Assembly (NCBI GenBank): GCA_017447805.1
Contig: JAFSMR010000001.1
Location: forward strand, 1-36,370
Direction: 5' to 3'
Source: Kiritimatiellia bacterium
GTDB taxonomy: Bacteria; Verrucomicrobiota; Kiritimatiellia; RFP12; UBA1067
DNA length: 36,370 nt
Part shown: piece by piece, positions 13,122 through 21,640 of the stretch
How the letters are laid out: every line of letters starts with the position of its first letter
Position numbering within the stretch: position 1 is the first letter of the stretch
The notes under the pieces: generated by a model
Seen by the model: the letters and a program-made list of their open reading frames with translations, nothing else
Databases searched by the model: none
What the model was told of the DNA's origin: nothing
Made by a program: the position numbers and the translations under genes

Positions 13122-15011
13122 TTAGAAGACTCTATCTATGAGGCTGATATAATCCCACTCGGGGTCGCGGACGGAACCAGTCGCCTTGAATTCAAGGAAC
13201 GACTTTGTAAATGGCCATGTAATCGGATGCACAATCGCGCCGATAAAAGATTCATTTTTAAGGAACTGAACCCTTACGATAACATCCAGCTTATCGTTCA
13301 CGATATCATACTCGCCCCATCCTTTGATAGAAATAAGCCCACCTTCGATGAAGATATTATCAGATTTGATTATGCCGTTTTCGATTGTGAAATCGCATGA
13401 AGCCTGAGACTGATTCACTATATAGTCGATGCCAGGCACCCACTCGGCGAGATGTTTCGTTAGGCCAGCGAAGAGATTCATCTGCAGAAGGTGGCCATCG
13501 GTAATCTTTATCTTGCCGCGTCCGTTTAGCGAAGGGAAAAGCTTATCTTTCGCTAGATTTCCGGAAAGCTCGAATTCGGAATTCACTATTCCATCTTTGC
13601 CGCTTAAATCGAGGTCGAATACATCTGCAAGCTCGTTCAATGTAGTATTTTTATGGTAACAAACCGCCTTGAAATTCATTTTATCTTCATCGAAGCCGGG
13701 CATGTTTATTTTTACTTCGCCAGCGATCGACCCGCCCTCTTTACCCGTTGCGCGAACATTGGTGAGGTTCAAATCTTCACCCTTGAAATCGTAATCAAAC
13801 GAAAGGTTGCGCAGCTTGAAGCCGAAAGCGCTTCCGCGCCAAAGGCGCACGCAACCGCGCAAATCGTTCCAATCGGAATCTTTGGCGCATGTTCCGCAAT
13901 GCCCTTCGACCGTGATTTCCGGTCCTGTTTCACATTCTATGAAATCGAGCGTTTCCGGAGAAATGAAATCAGTAATATTGAGGATATCGGGAAATTCGAG
14001 TTTCGATACTGCATTGAAATCGAGGCGTGCGAATTCATTGGTAATATTCACGCCGAGCGAACCGGAAAGCCGGCGGCCTTTTGTATCGAGGGCTATGGGC
14101 AAATCCACCTTAAAACGAATATTGCAATTCGTGCCACGGGTCGCGACATCAAGATTCAACTTGCCTTCCACGCGCGACATCGCGACGCCATTGTAGCGCC
14201 CCATATCGGGTCTGAGATCGAGTATCATCTTGAAATCATTGTTTATTAAATTCACATCGAATAGCCCATTGGCGGCTACAGGCTCGTAAATTTCAGTAAA
14301 TGCATCATAGTAAGGCATTACCTTAGGGATATCGAGGATCTCCATCAAAGGGCGGATATGCGGCTGGGTTCCAAAGCCGTGCACTTCGCCGTGCGCGCGC
14401 TGTTCGGTTAGGTCGATACGAAAATAGCCATCCTCATATACGCGCCTGTTGCGTCCCGGCCATTCCACATGAACTTCATCGAAAGAAATCAGATTTCGCG
14501 ATATATCCACATCCGCAACTACACTAAGCGGCTCTAGCCCGAGAATCGAAGGATTTTCCAGGACGAGCTTGAAATTCGGCACATCCGGCAAATCGATATT
14601 CAGCGGGGCGTTTCGTTCTTCATAGCCCGGCGCGTAATAGGAATCAGGAAGGCGCGGATATCTCGCACCGACCGCACGGATGCGCATGCGAACAGGATCG
14701 AACGAGACGAACTGCGCGCCTGCGACGGAAGAAAATTCATTTGTACGAGTAAGGTCGTATATTCTAACGCCCCTAAAGCAAAGTCCATCGCGCCAACTCA
14801 AGGCCGCCGAATCGCACCTAACGAGAAGCTGCTCGGTAGAGACGCGATCCATCATACTATCCACCCATGCGCGAGGCAACTTTTGCTCGCGGAAGAACAG
14901 GCTAGCGAGGAATATAGCCAAGGCTAAAAGACACCACTTCAGTATCTTCGATATTACCTTGAAAAAGCGCTTGATTTTACTTTTCACCTTTCGCCGCAGA
15001 CCTTTTTTCAA
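13122..15011 (-). CDS. AsmA-like envelope protein, 629 aa
   Basis: A basic N terminus (KKGLRRKVKSKIKRFFK) is followed by one membrane segment (about 24-43) and a long beta-rich periplasmic region. The C-terminal third (GKIKITDGHLLQMNLFAGL..., ...IKSDNIFIEGGLISIKGWGEYD) has the AsmA/TamB-type pattern of repeating beta strands. Such proteins form bridge-like structures and are linked to lipid transport between the membranes (family knowledge). The start is TTG 15011 with GGAAGG upstream. It lies 18 bp downstream of tRNA-Glu and is probably co-transcribed with the tRNAs. Assignment to a named member is not possible. Confidence 0.75.
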   Translation of the reverse strand: MKKGLRRKVKSKIKRFFKVISKILKWCLLALAIFLASLFFREQKLPRAWVDSMMDRVSTEQLLVRCDSAALSWRDGLCFRGVRIYDLTRTNEFSSVAGAQFVSFDPVRMRIRAVGARYPRLPDSYYAPGYEERNAPLNIDLPDVPNFKLVLENPSILGLEPLSVVADVDISRNLISFDEVHVEWPGRNRRVYEDGYFRIDLTEQRAHGEVHGFGTQPHIRPLMEILDIPKVMPYYDAFTEIYEPVAANGLFDVNLINNDFKMILDLRPDMGRYNGVAMSRVEGKLNLDVATRGTNCNIRFKVDLPIALDTKGRRLSGSLGVNITNEFARLDFNAVSKLEFPDILNITDFISPETLDFIECETGPEITVEGHCGTCAKDSDWNDLRGCVRLWRGSAFGFKLRNLSFDYDFKGEDLNLTNVRATGKEGGSIAGEVKINMPGFDEDKMNFKAVCYHKNTTLNELADVFDLDLSGKDGIVNSEFELSGNLAKDKLFPSLNGRGKIKITDGHLLQMNLFAGLTKHLAEWVPGIDYIVNQSQASCDFTIENGIIKSDNIFIEGGLISIKGWGEYDIVNDKLDVIVRVQFLKNESFIGAIVHPITWPFTKSFLEFKATGSVRDPEWDYISLIDRVF

Positions 15012-15029
15012 TGCACCTTCCGCTTGATT

Positions 15030-15104
15030 TGGCAGCCCCTAGGAGAGTCGAACTCCTCTTACCTGGATGAGAACCAGATGTCCTAGCCGATAGACGAAGG
15101 GGCC
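15030..15104 (-). tRNA. tRNA-Glu (CTC), CCA encoded
   Basis: Anticodon loop TTCTCAT gives CTC. The acceptor GGCCCCT/AGGGGCT leaves a G1-T72 wobble. CCA is at 15030-15032. Second tRNA of a two-tRNA operon upstream of the AsmA-like gene. Confidence 0.93.
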
Positions 15105-15110
15105 AGCTTT

Positions 15111-15195
15111 TGGTGCACCCGGTGGGATTTGAACCCACACACCTTGCGGCACCAGAACCTGAATCTGGCGTGTATGCCAATTTCACCACGGGTGC
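15111..15195 (-). tRNA. tRNA-Leu (CAG), CCA encoded
   Basis: A class II tRNA of 85 nt with a long variable arm; anticodon loop TTCAGGT gives CAG. Acceptor GCACCCG/CGGGTGC, CCA at 15111-15113. Confidence 0.95.
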
Positions 15196-15207
15196 TTGCA
15201 GGCGGGT

Positions 15208-15237
15208 ATTATAGCAAATTTTCCTACCTGCGCGCAA
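15208..15237 (-). promoter_or_regulatory. Promoter of the Leu-Glu tRNA operon and AsmA-like gene
   Basis: TTGCGC (15232-15237), 18-bp spacer, TATAAT (15208-15213) on the minus strand, the same boxes and spacing as the first tRNA operon. Confidence 0.85.
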
Positions 15238-15406
15238 GAGGGAATTTTGAAAATTTTCATTATTACGCCTTTTGCTCCATAACGAAAAAAGAAAATAAAG
15301 TACGCTACCCCCTTGCAATTTTACGCAAAATTTGAGAAAATACCCGCGCTGCCCTGCGAGAGCAACTCTCGCCCGGTGGTTGGAAACATCAAGGATACAT
15401 AAGAAC

Positions 15407-16327
15407 ATGAATTGTTGCATATTTGCCGGGCAAGGAGCCCAAGTTCCAGGAATGGGCAAAGATTTTGCCGAGTCAGACGCCGAATTGATGGCGTTATTCG
15501 ACAAAGCCAATAGCGTAGTCGGCTTCGACTTGAAAAAAATCTGCTTCGAAGGTCCGGCAGAAGAATTGACGAAATCGAATATTTGCCAGCCGGCGATATT
15601 CGTAACCAGCTACGCGGCGTATTTGGCGTTGCAGAAAAAGAGCAATATCTCCTTCGCATGCGCGGCAGGACTTTCGCTTGGCGAATGGGGCGCGCTTTGC
15701 GCCGCTGGAGTTCTCGATTTCGATGCGACGATTCGCGTTCTCGAAGCGCGCGGACGCTTCATGCAAGAAGCATGCGAAGCGACGCCTAGCGGCATGATTG
15801 CAATCGTCGGCGCTTCTGCCGAACAACTTTGCGAGCTTTGCGCCAAGAGCGGCTGCACGGTAGCGAACATCAATTCCGCCGCGCAGCAGGTGCTTTCCGG
15901 CTCGAAGGATGAAATCGCTTCTGCCGCGACTATCGCCAAGGAGCTAGGAATCAAACGCGCAATACCTCTAGCTACAGCCGGCGCATTCCATTCGAAGTAT
16001 ATGCAGAGTGCGCGCGAGAAGCTTGCGAAAGTTTTGAAGGATATCCCCTTCTCGACGCCGCGCTTCCCAGTGCTTTCGAATATCACCGGCGAGCAACACA
16101 AAAACGACGGCGAAGCAATCAAGGCTGCGATGCTCGAACAGGTAACGGGGACAACCAACTGGGCGGCAGATGTCGAAAAAGCTAAAGCGCTTGGGTGCAC
16201 TCGCTTCATCGAGTTCGGCCCTGGCAAAGTGCTTTCCGGGCTAATCAAGAAGATCGATCCCGCGCTCGAGACGCTCAACGTAGGTGATTTAGCTTCACTT
16301 GAGGCGACAAGCACGGCTATCGCATAA
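15407..16327 (+). CDS. fabD: Malonyl-CoA:ACP transacylase
   Basis: The 306-aa protein transfers malonyl groups from CoA to acyl carrier protein to feed fatty-acid elongation. Visible motifs are GQGAQ (8-12), the nucleophile elbow GLSLGE with S90, and H195 in GAFHSKYM. Its length is normal for FabD. The start MNCCIFAGQG at 15407 is chosen because FabD proteins begin just before GQGAQ, with AAGGA ten bases upstream; the open frame extends further but without homologous sequence. A weak promoter-like pair (TTGCAA, 17 bp, GAAAAT) lies at 15313-15341. fabG follows after 37 bp; acpP and fabF are not adjacent. Confidence 0.95.
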   Translation: MNCCIFAGQGAQVPGMGKDFAESDAELMALFDKANSVVGFDLKKICFEGPAEELTKSNICQPAIFVTSYAAYLALQKKSNISFACAAGLSLGEWGALCAAGVLDFDATIRVLEARGRFMQEACEATPSGMIAIVGASAEQLCELCAKSGCTVANINSAAQQVLSGSKDEIASAATIAKELGIKRAIPLATAGAFHSKYMQSAREKLAKVLKDIPFSTPRFPVLSNITGEQHKNDGEAIKAAMLEQVTGTTNWAADVEKAKALGCTRFIEFGPGKVLSGLIKKIDPALETLNVGDLASLEATSTAIA

Positions 16328-16364
16328 AACATAAACAATCCTAATCTAAATTCAAGGAACAAAT

Positions 16365-17126
16365 ATGGCAAATCTAAAAGGGAAAGTAGCGCTCGTAACC
16401 GGAGCGGCAAGAGGAATCGGCGCCGAAATCGCCAAGCGCCTCGCAGAAGATGGCGCGGATATCGCGATTTGCGACCTAAAAGCTGAATGGTGCGAAGAAA
16501 CGGTCAAGGCAATCGAAGCGCTCGGCGTAAAAGCCGCAGCGTTCGGCGTTAATGTTGCAGTTTCGGCAGAAGTCGATGCTTGCGTCAAAGGCGTCATCGA
16601 AAAGTTAGGCAGAATCGATATAATGGTCAACAACGCCGGAATTACGAAAGACGGCCTTTTGATGCGCATGAGCGATGATGACTGGGATGCTGTTTTGAAT
16701 GTCAATCTTAAGGGAACATTCCTTTTCACGAGAGCAGTAGCGCGTCCGATGATGAAAAACAAATCGCCCGAAGGCGAACAGCTCGGCGGCGCTATCATCA
16801 ATATCGCTTCCGTCGTAGGCATCATGGGCAACGCGGGGCAAGCGAATTACACGGCTTCCAAAGGCGGCGTGATTGCGCTTACGAAGACTACCGCGAAGGA
16901 ACTCGGCTCGCGCAATATCCGTTGCAACGCCGTGGCGCCAGGCTTTATCCAGTCTAAAATGACGGATGTCTTGAGCGAAGATGTGAAGAAAGCTTACATG
17001 GATACAATTCCTCTCAAGCGCTTTGGCAAGGTTCGCGATATCGCTAATGCAGTAGCTTGGCTTGCGGGCGATGAAGCGGCCTATGTTACAGGCCAGGTAA
17101 TCAGCGTAAACGGCGGCATGATCTAA
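16365..17126 (+). CDS. fabG: 3-oxoacyl-ACP reductase
   Basis: The 253-aa short-chain dehydrogenase/reductase reduces 3-oxoacyl-ACP with NADPH in fatty-acid elongation. Motifs are TGAARGIG (12-19), NNAG (89-92), and the catalytic tetrad N114, S149, Y162, K166. The C-terminal VTGQVISVNGG is typical of FabG. AAGGA precedes the ATG. It follows fabD in one transcript, and a strong terminator lies 26 bp after its stop. Confidence 0.95.
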   Translation: MANLKGKVALVTGAARGIGAEIAKRLAEDGADIAICDLKAEWCEETVKAIEALGVKAAAFGVNVAVSAEVDACVKGVIEKLGRIDIMVNNAGITKDGLLMRMSDDDWDAVLNVNLKGTFLFTRAVARPMMKNKSPEGEQLGGAIINIASVVGIMGNAGQANYTASKGGVIALTKTTAKELGSRNIRCNAVAPGFIQSKMTDVLSEDVKKAYMDTIPLKRFGKVRDIANAVAWLAGDEAAYVTGQVISVNGGMI

Positions 17127-17151
17127 CAAGATAAGGCTTAATACCGCCAGC

Positions 17152-17187
17152 AAATGGGGCGCAAATAAATGCGCCCCATTTTGTTTT
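17152..17187 (+). terminator. Rho-independent terminator of fabD-fabG
   Basis: A 12-bp stem AAATGGGGCGCA / TGCGCCCCATTT with a 6-nt loop (17152-17181), followed by GTTTTT. It ends the fab transcript. Confidence 0.9.
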
Positions 17188-17300
17188 TAGGCCATATTAT
17201 ATTCTCCGGCGGCATGAGGGGCGAGCGGCCCTATCTTCTGAACGCCTGGACAACTGAACTTTCTGAACGGCGCGAAGCGCCCTGGACGCACCGCAGTCGC

Positions 17301-18005
17301 CTATTCAGGCAAGGCTTCGATACTAATTTCGAAACCGCAGAAAGATTTGAACTCTACTTCGAAGAGAGAAATTCCAAGTGCGGCATTTCCACCTGGGGAA
17401 GTAGCGTTATCTCTAAATCTAAACATCAAAATTTCCGCAGGCGCGATTTCTTTAGAAATGACAATATGTTGCTCTTCATCGATTATTGGATAATACGTCA
17501 AATCGTTTTCTGTAGACTTTGCCGTGAAGAGGGGGTCTCTGAGAGATTGCCAATATAGATCATCGCGATTCAGCAAAGGAGCGCCAGAAGAAATTTTTGC
17601 CCATTCTAGAGCGAGCGAATCGTTTAACTCGTTCAATTTCGATCCGCCCCATTGTCCGGCAGCCAACCTCAAATCGATTTCACGAATTACAACATCCGCA
17701 GAATTTGAAAATGCGCAACCCCAGACGAACTCTGTTTTCGATGTAGATAACGACCCGAAACCCGGGGTTTTATCCCTTGGAGTCCAAATATAGGCGCCAT
17801 TTTGCCCTGCATTGCCTGAATGATTAACAACCGACGCTAGAGGATAGTCAACGCCATTAGTATATATTTGCCAATTATCCGGCTTCAGCGGATTGAAAGC
17901 ATAGGTAAAAGCTCCGCTTACGGAGATTATCTCGGCGGCATAATTATTAGGCGCCGAAATACAAGCGAAAAGCCCTAGAGCGAGCATTACTATATCCCTT
18001 ACCAT
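17301..18005 (-). CDS. Hypothetical secreted protein, 234 aa
   Basis: It has an N-terminal signal peptide (about 1-23, cleavage near NYAA-E), then ISVSGAFTYAFNPLKPDNW and a beta-rich body ending with GNAALGISLFEVEF. The pattern recalls extracellular jelly-roll domains of PEP-CTERM-type proteins in PVC bacteria, but no sorting signal is present. Function unknown. It is a single gene with its own promoter, divergent from the U32 gene. Confidence 0.65.
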   Translation of the reverse strand: MVRDIVMLALGLFACISAPNNYAAEIISVSGAFTYAFNPLKPDNWQIYTNGVDYPLASVVNHSGNAGQNGAYIWTPRDKTPGFGSLSTSKTEFVWGCAFSNSADVVIREIDLRLAAGQWGGSKLNELNDSLALEWAKISSGAPLLNRDDLYWQSLRDPLFTAKSTENDLTYYPIIDEEQHIVISKEIAPAEILMFRFRDNATSPGGNAALGISLFEVEFKSFCGFEISIEALPE

Positions 18006-18017
18006 TTTATGTGTGAA

Positions 18018-18047
18018 ATTTTATCATATTTCCCTACTCAGATGCAA
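18018..18047 (-). promoter_or_regulatory. Promoter of the secreted-protein gene
   Basis: TTGCAT (18042-18047), 18-bp spacer, TAAAAT (18018-18023) on the minus strand. The start point is within about ten bases of the ATG at 18005. Confidence 0.65.
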
Positions 18048-18057
18048 GAAAAAATGG

Positions 18058-18063
18058 TATAAT
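18058..18063 (+). promoter_or_regulatory. -10 box of the U32 gene, extended by TGG
   Basis: TGG-TATAAT, plus strand, about 30 bp before ATG 18093. The -35 region is poor. It is divergent from, and close to, the minus-strand promoter at 18018-18047. Confidence 0.55.
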
Positions 18064-18092
18064 TTCTATCGTCTGATTGTGAAGGAATTCGA

Positions 18093-19379
18093 ATGATAGG
18101 TGGGATGATGATGAAAAAGCCCGAAATTCTCGCGCCGGCGGGTAATTTTACATGTATGAGCGCGGCAGTAGATGCTGGCGCAGATGCGGTATATTTTGGC
18201 CTTGGCGCGTATAATATGCGCGCTGGGAGCGGGGTGAATTTTGCTATCGCAGATCTTCCGGAAATTGCGCAAATTTGCGGGAAAACAAAGAGATATCTCA
18301 CCTTAAACTCGATTATGTTCGAGCATGAAGAAGAGGAAATCGAAAAAATCATAATCGCCGCTATGGGCTATGTAGACGCCTTCATCGTTTCCGATTGGGG
18401 TGTAATATCGCTTTGCAAAAAGCATAATGCGCCCTTCCACATTTCCACCCAAATGAGCTGTTCGAATTCGCGCGCGGTGGAATTTCTTCTCTCGCAAGGC
18501 GCGCAGAGAATCGTGCTCGCGCGCGAATGCACTTTGGAAGAAGTTTCCGAAATCATAAAAAAGACCGGCGCGGAAATAGAATGTTTTGTGCATGGCGCGC
18601 AATGTGTAGCGATATCAGGGCGCTGCCTTATGAGCCATGAGGCGTTTGGAATGTCTGCCTGCCGCGGGGAATGCCGCCAACCTTGCCGGCGCCGGTTTTT
18701 GGTAAAGGCGGTCGATCTCTACGAAGATGCCGAAGGTAGGCCGGTGCATGAATCGAATACCGCATTTGAAGTTGGCGCGCGGACCGTTCTATCGGCGCGC
18801 GACCTCTGCTCGCTCGGCTTCATCGACAAACTCGTCGAAGCTGGGATTGCGAGCTTCAAAATCGAAGGGCGCGCGAGAAATGCCGAGTATGTGAAAATCT
18901 GCACTCAAGCCTATCGGCGCGCAGTCGATGCCGTAGCGCAAGGCTCTTACACGAAAGAACTCGCACAGGAACTCAGGAAGCAAGTCGAGAGAGTTTTTCA
19001 CCGCGAGTTTTCGGACGGCCTCTTCTTCGGGCGCCCCGGGAAAAACCAGCTCACCGACTCCGAAGATTCTCTAGCCAAAGAAATCAAGCGTCATGTAGGT
19101 ATTGTGATCGATTATTTCACCAAAGCCGGCATAGCCCAAATCAAGATTCAAGATCACCAGATACGCCCCGGCGACAAGCTTCAAATTCACGGAAAAACCA
19201 CAGGAGTAAAGGAATTTACGTGTGGTGAAATGCGCCGGGACGATAAGATAATTCCTATCGCCGGACGAGGAAATTGGGTAACTTTGGCCGCCCCTAGATG
19301 CCGTGTCGGCGACAAAGTTTTTTATATCGAAACAAAAGGCCAAAGCAATGAGCCATTGCATGAGCCAGTGCAAATATGA
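18093..19379 (+). CDS. U32-family protein (TrhP/YegQ-like tRNA hydroxylation or peptidase family)
   Basis: The 428-aa protein begins EILAPAGNFTCMSAAVDAGADAVYFG, the usual opening of the family, and carries the U32 signature ECFVHGAQCVAISGRCLMS with further cysteines in CRGECRQPCRR. Family members TrhP and RlhA act in prephenate-dependent hydroxylation of tRNA or rRNA; others are called collagenase-like peptidases. Domain layout and length fit TrhP best (inference). AAGGA lies seven bases before ATG 18093. The kdsA promoter overlaps its 3' end. Confidence 0.85.
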   Translation: MIGGMMMKKPEILAPAGNFTCMSAAVDAGADAVYFGLGAYNMRAGSGVNFAIADLPEIAQICGKTKRYLTLNSIMFEHEEEEIEKIIIAAMGYVDAFIVSDWGVISLCKKHNAPFHISTQMSCSNSRAVEFLLSQGAQRIVLARECTLEEVSEIIKKTGAEIECFVHGAQCVAISGRCLMSHEAFGMSACRGECRQPCRRRFLVKAVDLYEDAEGRPVHESNTAFEVGARTVLSARDLCSLGFIDKLVEAGIASFKIEGRARNAEYVKICTQAYRRAVDAVAQGSYTKELAQELRKQVERVFHREFSDGLFFGRPGKNQLTDSEDSLAKEIKRHVGIVIDYFTKAGIAQIKIQDHQIRPGDKLQIHGKTTGVKEFTCGEMRRDDKIIPIAGRGNWVTLAAPRCRVGDKVFYIETKGQSNEPLHEPVQI

Positions 19380-19385
19380 TATAAT
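19356..19385 (+). promoter_or_regulatory. kdsA promoter, -10 directly after the U32 stop codon
   Basis: TTGCAT (19356-19361), 18-bp spacer, TATAAT (19380-19385). The predicted start point is about 19390-19393, at or next to the kdsA ATG. Confidence 0.75.
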
Positions 19386-19392
19386 ACGCAGT

Positions 19393-20211
19393 ATGAGAAA
19401 AGTCGAAATAGACAAAGGCGTCGCGTTTGGCACCGGCTCGCTAGTATTCATAGCGGGGCCGTGCGTAATAGAATCGCGAAAAATGGCTCTTGATTTGGCG
19501 AAAAAACTCGTAACGCTAGCGAACAAACTGAAGGTAGGTTTCGTTTTCAAAGCTAGCTTCGATAAGGCGAACAGGACGAGTGTAGATTCCTTCAGAGGCC
19601 CTGGGATAGATGAAGGGCTAGATATTCTTGCAGAAATCCGTCAAAAATTCGATGTTCCCGTAATTACCGATATCCACGAACCTTGGCAATGCGCAAAGGC
19701 GGCCCAAGTATGCGATATTCTGCAAATCCCTGCATTCCTGGCGCGCCAAACCGATTTGTTGCTGGCCGCCGGCGCAACCGGCGCTGCAATCAATGTAAAG
19801 AAAGGCCAGTTCATGGCTCCTGAAGATATGGCGCAGGTCGTAAGGAAAATCGAATCTACCGGCAATAAGCGCATTATCCTCTGCGAGCGCGGCTCGAGCT
19901 TCGGCTATCGCAACCTTGTTGCAGATATGCGGAGCTTGCCAATCATGCGCGAACTGGGGTATCCCGTAGTAATGGATGCTACGCATTCCGTGCAGCGGCC
20001 TGGGGGACTAGGAACCGGCTCGGGCGGGGACGGCAAATTCGCGCCTCTCATAGCGCGCGCCGCAGTCGCTACTGGCGTAGATGGCGTATTTATGGAAACT
20101 CATGTCAACCCCAAAGTCGCCAAGAGCGACGCCGCCAACGCAATCAAGTTCTGCGAAGTAGAAGCGCTTTGGAAAAAACTCTTGAAAATCCACGAGGTTG
20201 TAAAAGATTGA
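19393..20211 (+). CDS. kdsA: KDO-8-phosphate synthase
   Basis: The 272-aa enzyme joins phosphoenolpyruvate and arabinose-5-phosphate to make KDO-8-phosphate for the LPS inner core. Motifs are AGPCVIES, KASFDKANRTS, NVKKGQFMAP, CERGSSFGYRNLV and DATHSVQRPGG, as in KdsA. The start at 19393 (MRKVEIDKG) is supported by the promoter, whose start point falls at this ATG; there is no Shine-Dalgarno, so a leaderless mRNA is likely. A longer frame beginning within the U32 gene is rejected. The stop overlaps the lptC start. Confidence 0.95.
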   Translation: MRKVEIDKGVAFGTGSLVFIAGPCVIESRKMALDLAKKLVTLANKLKVGFVFKASFDKANRTSVDSFRGPGIDEGLDILAEIRQKFDVPVITDIHEPWQCAKAAQVCDILQIPAFLARQTDLLLAAGATGAAINVKKGQFMAPEDMAQVVRKIESTGNKRIILCERGSSFGYRNLVADMRSLPIMRELGYPVVMDATHSVQRPGGLGTGSGGDGKFAPLIARAAVATGVDGVFMETHVNPKVAKSDAANAIKFCEVEALWKKLLKIHEVVKD

Positions 20212-20825
20212 AGATATTCTCGCATAGAGCGGCACTTTTCGTAATTATCGCGCTTAGTTGCCTTTCATCGCCGGAAGCGACAGCTTCCTCGAGAGAGCGC
20301 GACTTTGCCGGGGATTTCAAAAAAGAGCTCTATTCCCATCGCGATAATACCCCTCGCACGAATGCGCGCTTCGATGCAGAAGCCTGGTTCGCCAGAAGAG
20401 AAGAAATGGTGCGCGATTCCGAGCGCTTGCAAGAAGCCTACAAAGATTGCTTGGAGAAAATCAAAACCCCGGCCGAAGAGGTCACTATCCCTGTGGAAAG
20501 CTACGAAGATGGCTCGGTGAAAGCAAGCGTCTTTGCGATTAGGGCAGAATTCTTCCAGGAAGAAGGCTTGGTGTGGGCCGAAGATATTGTAATCAGTTAT
20601 TTTTCCGAAACGGGTGAAGAGATTGCAAGGCTCGATGCAAAAAGCTGCCTCGTAGACAAGAATACAAGAAGCATCTGGGCAGAGGGCTTTACCCGCGTAG
20701 TCCACGGCGGAACGACCATCTCGGGCGATGGCATCTATTTTTCGCTCGCAGAAGAATATATTATCATTTCATCAAATTCAGAAATTTCGTCAACCGACTT
20801 AAAACTTGGAGGTATTAGATTGTGA
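20208..20825 (+). CDS. lptC: LptC-like LPS transport protein, periplasmic
   Basis: From TTG 20208 the protein is 205 aa. It has an N-terminal hydrophobic segment (about 9-25) that may be cleaved, then a coiled helical stretch, and a C-terminal LptC/OstA-type beta domain from about residue 100 (IARLDAKSCLVDKNTRSIWAEGFTRV..., GDGIYF). LptC couples the inner-membrane LptBFG transporter to the periplasmic bridge. The TTGA overlap with the kdsA stop and the GTGA overlap with the next gene show coupling. A helical insert (about 35-80) is longer than in E. coli LptC. The assignment rests on fold pattern and context. Confidence 0.7.
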   Translation: MKIFSHRAALFVIIALSCLSSPEATASSRERDFAGDFKKELYSHRDNTPRTNARFDAEAWFARREEMVRDSERLQEAYKDCLEKIKTPAEEVTIPVESYEDGSVKASVFAIRAEFFQEEGLVWAEDIVISYFSETGEEIARLDAKSCLVDKNTRSIWAEGFTRVVHGGTTISGDGIYFSLAEEYIIISSNSEISSTDLKLGGIRL

Positions 20826-21622
20826 ACATACTAATTGCAGCAATGCTCGCGCAGTCTTTGTGGGGAGAGCTCACCCCAGAGACACCCCCCACACAAAGCG
20901 AGGAGATAGCCGCCCCATACGCCGCGCAAAATGTAGAGGCCAATGAAGCCGTACTCGCAGCAACGAAGACAGAGGAACCCAAGGTCGAAGAACCAAAAGC
21001 CGAAGAGCCGAAAGTAGAAGAGCCGAAAGTAGAAGAGCCAAATGTAGAGGAAGAAGCGAATATCTTGCCCGCTCCTGCGCCGGAGGAACCAGCCCAAGAG
21101 CCCGAGCCGGAAACAAAGGCCGAAGAAAAGGAAGAGCAATCGATAGTACCTTCGTTTTCTTCGTTCGGTTCCAAACTCGGCGATGGCCCGCGCAGCGTGA
21201 AAATCACGAGCGAGAGGACCGACTACGACCGGCGAGAAGGCGTGATTATGTTCGATAAGAACGTCTTCGTCGATGATGAAGAATATAAAATGCATTCCGA
21301 TCAGCTCTATGTATTTCTCGATGGCACGAACGACCTAAAGAGAATCGTTGCAATCGGCAATGTAGCGATTACAAACGAAACACGCCATGGCTCATGTGCG
21401 AAAGCGGCATATACGCGTAGCCTCGGCAAAATCGTAATGTATGGCGACGGCAACACGAAAGCCCGCCTTACCGATGAAGGCAAACACAAGAGCGAGGTAG
21501 AAGGCAAGAAGATCACTTTCTGGATAACATCCGAGCAGGTTGAAGTCGAAGGTTCTACTGTAACACTTGATGCCGGCGGCTTCGGGGGCAAGGAAGGCGC
21601 GAAGAAACTGCTTGGCAAATAA
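20822..21622 (+). CDS. lptA: LptA-like LPS transport protein with Glu/Pro-rich linker
   Basis: The 266-aa protein starts at GTG 20822 (GTGA overlap with lptC). A short signal (MNILIAAMLAQSLWG) is followed by an unusual linker with five EEPKV-type repeats (51-75) and more E/P sequence to about 110. An OstA/LptA-type beta-jellyroll follows at about 125-260 (VKITSERTDYDRREGVIMFDKNV..., RIVAIGNVAITNE). LptA forms the periplasmic bridge carrying LPS. The acidic linker is not typical of E. coli LptA and may act as a spacer. Confidence 0.75.
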   Translation: MNILIAAMLAQSLWGELTPETPPTQSEEIAAPYAAQNVEANEAVLAATKTEEPKVEEPKAEEPKVEEPKVEEPNVEEEANILPAPAPEEPAQEPEPETKAEEKEEQSIVPSFSSFGSKLGDGPRSVKITSERTDYDRREGVIMFDKNVFVDDEEYKMHSDQLYVFLDGTNDLKRIVAIGNVAITNETRHGSCAKAAYTRSLGKIVMYGDGNTKARLTDEGKHKSEVEGKKITFWITSEQVEVEGSTVTLDAGGFGGKEGAKKLLGK

Positions 21623-21640
21623 GAATCGAATTCAAGCGAG

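Noticed and set aside
14977..15510. 177-codon minus-strand frame
   Set aside because: Covers two tRNA genes and the antisense of fabD; composition typical of a shadow frame.
20831..21295. Minus-strand frame rich in FRLFYFRLF repeats
   Set aside because: Antisense of the EEPKV linker of lptA; no start signals.
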